The position numbers and the translations under genes were made by a program. DNA of 64,000 nt from Kitasatospora viridis. GTDB lineage: Bacteria; Actinomycetota; Actinomycetes; Streptomycetales; Streptomycetaceae. The stretch covers positions 2,503,501 to 2,567,500 of the forward strand of contig NZ_VIWT01000001.1 in the NCBI RefSeq assembly GCF_007829815.1, in the 5' to 3' direction. Below the pieces are notes generated by a model. It ran no database searches and was not told where the DNA came from. It saw only the letters and a program-made list of their open reading frames with translations. Positions 63,349 through 64,000 of the stretch are shown here, one piece after another; within the stretch, counting starts at the first letter, position 1; every line of letters begins with the position of its first letter.

Positions 63349-63834
63349 GTGATCGAGCTCGGCTACTCCCTCTCCCTGCGGATCCCCGACCCCCCGCAGA
63401 CCGACTACCGCACCGCCTCCGTGCAGGCGCTGCGGCACGACCTGTTCTGCGGGGACGTGTACGTCGCGGAGGACGAGCTCGAACTCTCCACCGCCTGGGG
63501 CTGGGTCCCGGTGCTGGACTTCGCCTGGGCGCTGTGCGACATCACCGAACGGCTGGACGAGGATCCGCGGGGCAGCCGGGCCGCCGCGCTGCGCACCGCC
63601 GACCTGGACTTCACCCAGAACACCGAACTGCTCCGGTTCGCCCGCCGGTTCGGCCACGTGGAGATCACCGCGACCTGGCTGGACGAGCCGCCGCTGGTGG
63701 TCCGGCACCAGGAGCTGCGCCGGGAGGCCCGGGACTTCCTGCAGGACGTGCTGGCCGACCTGACCGACCTGCACCCGGAGCTGGCCGACAACCCGAACGT
63801 CTGGGTGGTGGCCGGCCGCTACCCGCGGATCTGA
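63349..63834 (+). CDS. Conserved protein of unknown function
   Basis: 161 residues, soluble and acidic: LGYSLSLRIPDPPQTDYRTASVQALRHDLFCGDVYVAEDELELSTAWGWVPVLDFAWALCDITERLDED, then LDFTQNTELLRFARRFGHVEITATWLDEPPLVVRHQEL and a C-terminal helix. I do not recognise the family; it reads like an immunity- or adaptor-type small domain, but this is a guess. GTG at 63349 is inferred; an ATG eight bases earlier is in another frame and stops at once. A TTAAAT box six bases before the GTG suggests a leaderless start. Confidence 0.7.
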   Translation: MIELGYSLSLRIPDPPQTDYRTASVQALRHDLFCGDVYVAEDELELSTAWGWVPVLDFAWALCDITERLDEDPRGSRAAALRTADLDFTQNTELLRFARRFGHVEITATWLDEPPLVVRHQELRREARDFLQDVLADLTDLHPELADNPNVWVVAGRYPRI

Positions 63835-63847
63835 GCCGGGCCCGGCC

Positions 63848-64000
63848 TCAGCCCCGCTCGGCCCGCAGCTCGCCGAGGTCGAGCAGCTCGGTGTCGTCCT
63901 CCGGGGTCAGGTCCACCACCTGGGTGGCGCCGACCTCCTCGCCCAGCACGTCGGCCAGGTCCGGCTCCGCCGCGGGCGCCTGGCGCTCGGTCAGCTGAGG
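63848..64000 (-). CDS. C-terminal fragment of a protein cut by the right edge
   Basis: Only the last ~50 residues are inside the window. They are acidic and Pro/Ala-rich (ERQAPAAEPDLADVLGEEVG then VVDLTPEDDTELLDLGELRAERG) and end at a TGA at 63848-63850. No family can be named from this tail. Codon-position GC in this frame is as in the real genes around it. Confidence 0.6.
   Translation of the reverse strand, partial: PQLTERQAPAAEPDLADVLGEEVGATQVVDLTPEDDTELLDLGELRAERG

Overview
The window is 64 kb of very GC-rich DNA (roughly 74 percent by eye) with the gene style of a Streptomycetaceae chromosome (Streptomyces or Kitasatospora; I cannot separate them from this sequence). The evidence is strong codon-position GC bias, many GTG and a few TTG starts, a futalosine-route menaquinone pair, an XPB-type helicase with its companion, a CdgB-type diguanylate cyclase, an orphan GroEL with CIRCE operators, and nagK-nagA behind a DasR-like site. 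It reads as core chromosome. I saw no tRNA, rRNA, insertion sequence, prophage or CRISPR array.

Region 1 (1-7.6 kb, all minus strand) is an FxSxx-COOH peptide system: precursor FxsA, a radical SAM/SPASM enzyme FxsB fused to a HExxH domain, an AAC(3)-like acetyltransferase, a TIR-like protein FxsC, and FxsT (ParA-like ATPase, TIR-like domain, NB-ARC), which runs off the left edge. This is the least understood functional unit of the window: a modified-peptide pathway wired to innate-immunity-like signalling domains. Region 2 (7.9-19.5 kb) holds pdxH, citrate synthase, serC, an SDR/TetR pair, an RNA ligase-like phosphodiesterase, a lipoprotein, a GNAT enzyme, a MarR/MFS pair, a DUF4231 membrane protein and a purine permease. 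Region 3 (19.6-31.5 kb) holds a CtpE-like P-type ATPase, a flavodoxin-fold reductase, a very large sacsin-like ATPase, DUF3027, an MFS protein, DUF2771, and the translationally coupled mqnB-mqnD pair.

Region 4 (31.5-44.6 kb) holds a long-tailed cold-shock protein, small membrane proteins, a HAD phosphatase, a methyltransferase, a TetR gene with two palindromic operators, an XPB helicase with its helicase-associated partner, pgeF, a HelD-type ATPase and cutC. Region 5 (44.7-49.8 kb) holds groEL behind an 18-bp-periodic double CIRCE, a cold-shock gene, and a threonine-synthase-like gene plus a sulfur-carrier gene behind a clear SAM-I riboswitch. The riboswitch points to methionine rather than threonine synthesis, so I call these metM and metO.

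Region 6 (49.8-64 kb) covers glucosyl-3-phosphoglycerate synthase, trehalose synthesis (otsA/otsB, convergent), an amino-sugar locus (sugar-binding lipoprotein, DeoR regulator, SIS-domain protein, nagK, nagA), a membrane protein with a carbohydrate-binding-like tail, cdgB, a flavin reductase, ArfB, an unrecognised gene, and the tail of a gene cut by the right edge.

A window-wide feature is leaderless-looking starts: at least fourteen genes have a TAnnnT hexamer (TAnnnA in one) placed 6 or 7 nt in front of the start codon with no Shine-Dalgarno sequence. These were used to decide several starts.
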